Below, piece after piece: positions 63,401 through 64,000 of a stretch of 64,000 bases of DNA. The DNA is from Devosia ureilytica. GTDB lineage: Bacteria > Pseudomonadota > Alphaproteobacteria > Rhizobiales > Devosiaceae. The notes beneath the pieces were generated by a model that was not told the origin of the DNA, searched no databases, and worked only from the letters and a program-made list of their open reading frames with translations. The translations under genes were made by a program, and so were the position numbers. The first letter of the stretch is position 1, and each line of letters begins with the position of its first letter. The stretch lies in assembly GCF_024273195.1 (NCBI RefSeq), contig NZ_JAMZCU010000001.1:705652-769651 (forward strand), in the 5' to 3' direction.

Positions 63401-64000
63401 GAAACAGGCGCGACCAGCACCTTGTCGATGCGGTGACCATCAAGGTCCACAACCTCGAAACGCAGGCCATCACTCTCGAAGCTTTCACCGACAACCGGCA
63501 TGTGGTTGACATGCGACAGGACATAACCCGCAAGCGTCTCGTATCGGGCGTCCTTGGGAATATCGATATTGAAGCGCTCGCTGAAGTCGTGCACCGGCAT
63601 CCAGCCGGCGACTAGCCATGAGCCATCCTTGCGCTGGGTCAGCGCCGGCTCGTCGCCTGGACCCTCGTTATAAATGCCGGTGATCACTTCGAGCACATCG
63701 CCATAGGTGACGATGCCTTCGAAGTGACCGTATTCGTCTACGACCAAGGCCATCTGCGCCCGCGCCTGGCGCATGGTCTCGACCACGTCGAGCGCGTCGG
63801 CATGCTCCATCACCACCGGCATTTGCTTCACCAGTGACCGGAGATCCGGCTGCCGTCCTGCTGCCAAGCTCGGCAGCAGGTCGGAAAGCGCCAGCACACC
63901 AAGGATAGAGTCGGCATCATGTTCTTGTACCAGCACCTTGGTGTGCGTGGTCTCGAGCATGATCTTGAGATTGTCTTCGTAGCTGTCCTCAAGGTCGATA
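63397..64000 (-). CDS. CorC/HlyC-type CBS-domain protein, C-terminal part (continues beyond the window)
   Basis: The frame is open to the right edge, so the 5' part is missing. The visible 201 residues hold the end of the first CBS domain, the second CBS domain (MPVVMEHADALDVVETMRQARAQMALVVDEYGHFEGIVTYGDVLEVITG) and the CorC/HlyC transporter-associated domain (DGSWLVAGWMPVHDF and VNHMPVVGESF). Proteins of this family usually also have an N-terminal DUF21 membrane domain and are linked to magnesium/cobalt efflux or hemolysin-like function. ATG 63960 is internal and not the start. Confidence 0.88.
   Translation of the reverse strand, partial: IDLEDSYEDNLKIMLETTHTKVLVQEHDADSILGVLALSDLLPSLAAGRQPDLRSLVKQMPVVMEHADALDVVETMRQARAQMALVVDEYGHFEGIVTYGDVLEVITGIYNEGPGDEPALTQRKDGSWLVAGWMPVHDFSERFNIDIPKDARYETLAGYVLSHVNHMPVVGESFESDGLRFEVVDLDGHRIDKVLVAPVS

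Noticed and set aside
1-64000. CRISPR arrays, prophage, insertion sequences
   Set aside because: I saw no regularly spaced repeats, transposase-like or phage structural genes. The only mobile-looking items are short palindromes and the vapBC pair.

Overview
The window looks like chromosomal DNA of a GC-rich alphaproteobacterium of the order Hyphomicrobiales, probably in or near the genus Devosia. That placement is an inference from gene order (lptF-lptG-surA-pdxA-rsmA, gmk-yicC-mltG, fabF-acpP-fabG-fabD, rpsF-rpsR-rplI-dnaB-alr-radA-cvpA-purF), high GC content, dense packing with many 4-base start/stop overlaps, and protein style. I see no insertion sequence, prophage, CRISPR array or rRNA.

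Positions 1-5500 hold amino-sugar genes: the start of nagA, a SIS-domain GlcN-6-P deaminase, a GntR regulator and a divergent murQ. Together they convert MurNAc-6-P to GlcNAc-6-P, GlcN-6-P and fructose-6-P. A GH2 beta-mannosidase converges on murQ.

Positions 5545-21370 are the most interesting part: a catabolic regulon built round a LacI-family regulator. It holds a Zn-dependent alcohol dehydrogenase, an alpha/beta hydrolase read in frame into a two-domain NTF2/SnoaL-like protein, two divergent histidinol-dehydrogenase-family enzymes that do not look biosynthetic, an RraA-like aldolase, a two-domain cupin protein, an SDR, an amidase and a complete sugar-type ABC importer. Five copies of one 16-bp palindrome (consensus TTGCATWCGWATGCAA) sit in front of every transcription unit of this block. 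I infer uptake of an unknown amide- or ester-containing compound, its hydrolysis, oxidation of an alcohol to an acid, and retro-aldol cleavage. The substrate cannot be read from the sequence.

Positions 21646-39265 are mixed: tRNA-Ser(GCT), a DUF2147 protein, a TauE/SafE permease, a molybdopterin oxidoreductase, a drug-type MFS pump with a divergent MarR regulator and a palindromic candidate operator, a second MFS carrier, a DEAD-box helicase, ndk, an ABC-F protein, two tandem DUF4344 metallopeptidase-like proteins, a YitT protein and holC.

Positions 39438-64000 are conserved housekeeping: LPS export (lptF, lptG), a SurA-like chaperone, pdxA and rsmA, with lptD missing from its usual place between lptG and surA; then gmk, yicC, mltG and the fatty-acid synthesis genes. 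A vapBC toxin-antitoxin pair sits between fabD and rpsF. After it come the ribosomal, replication, repair and purine genes, an SDR, a GNAT acetyltransferase and the 3' part of a CorC/HlyC-type CBS protein cut by the window end.
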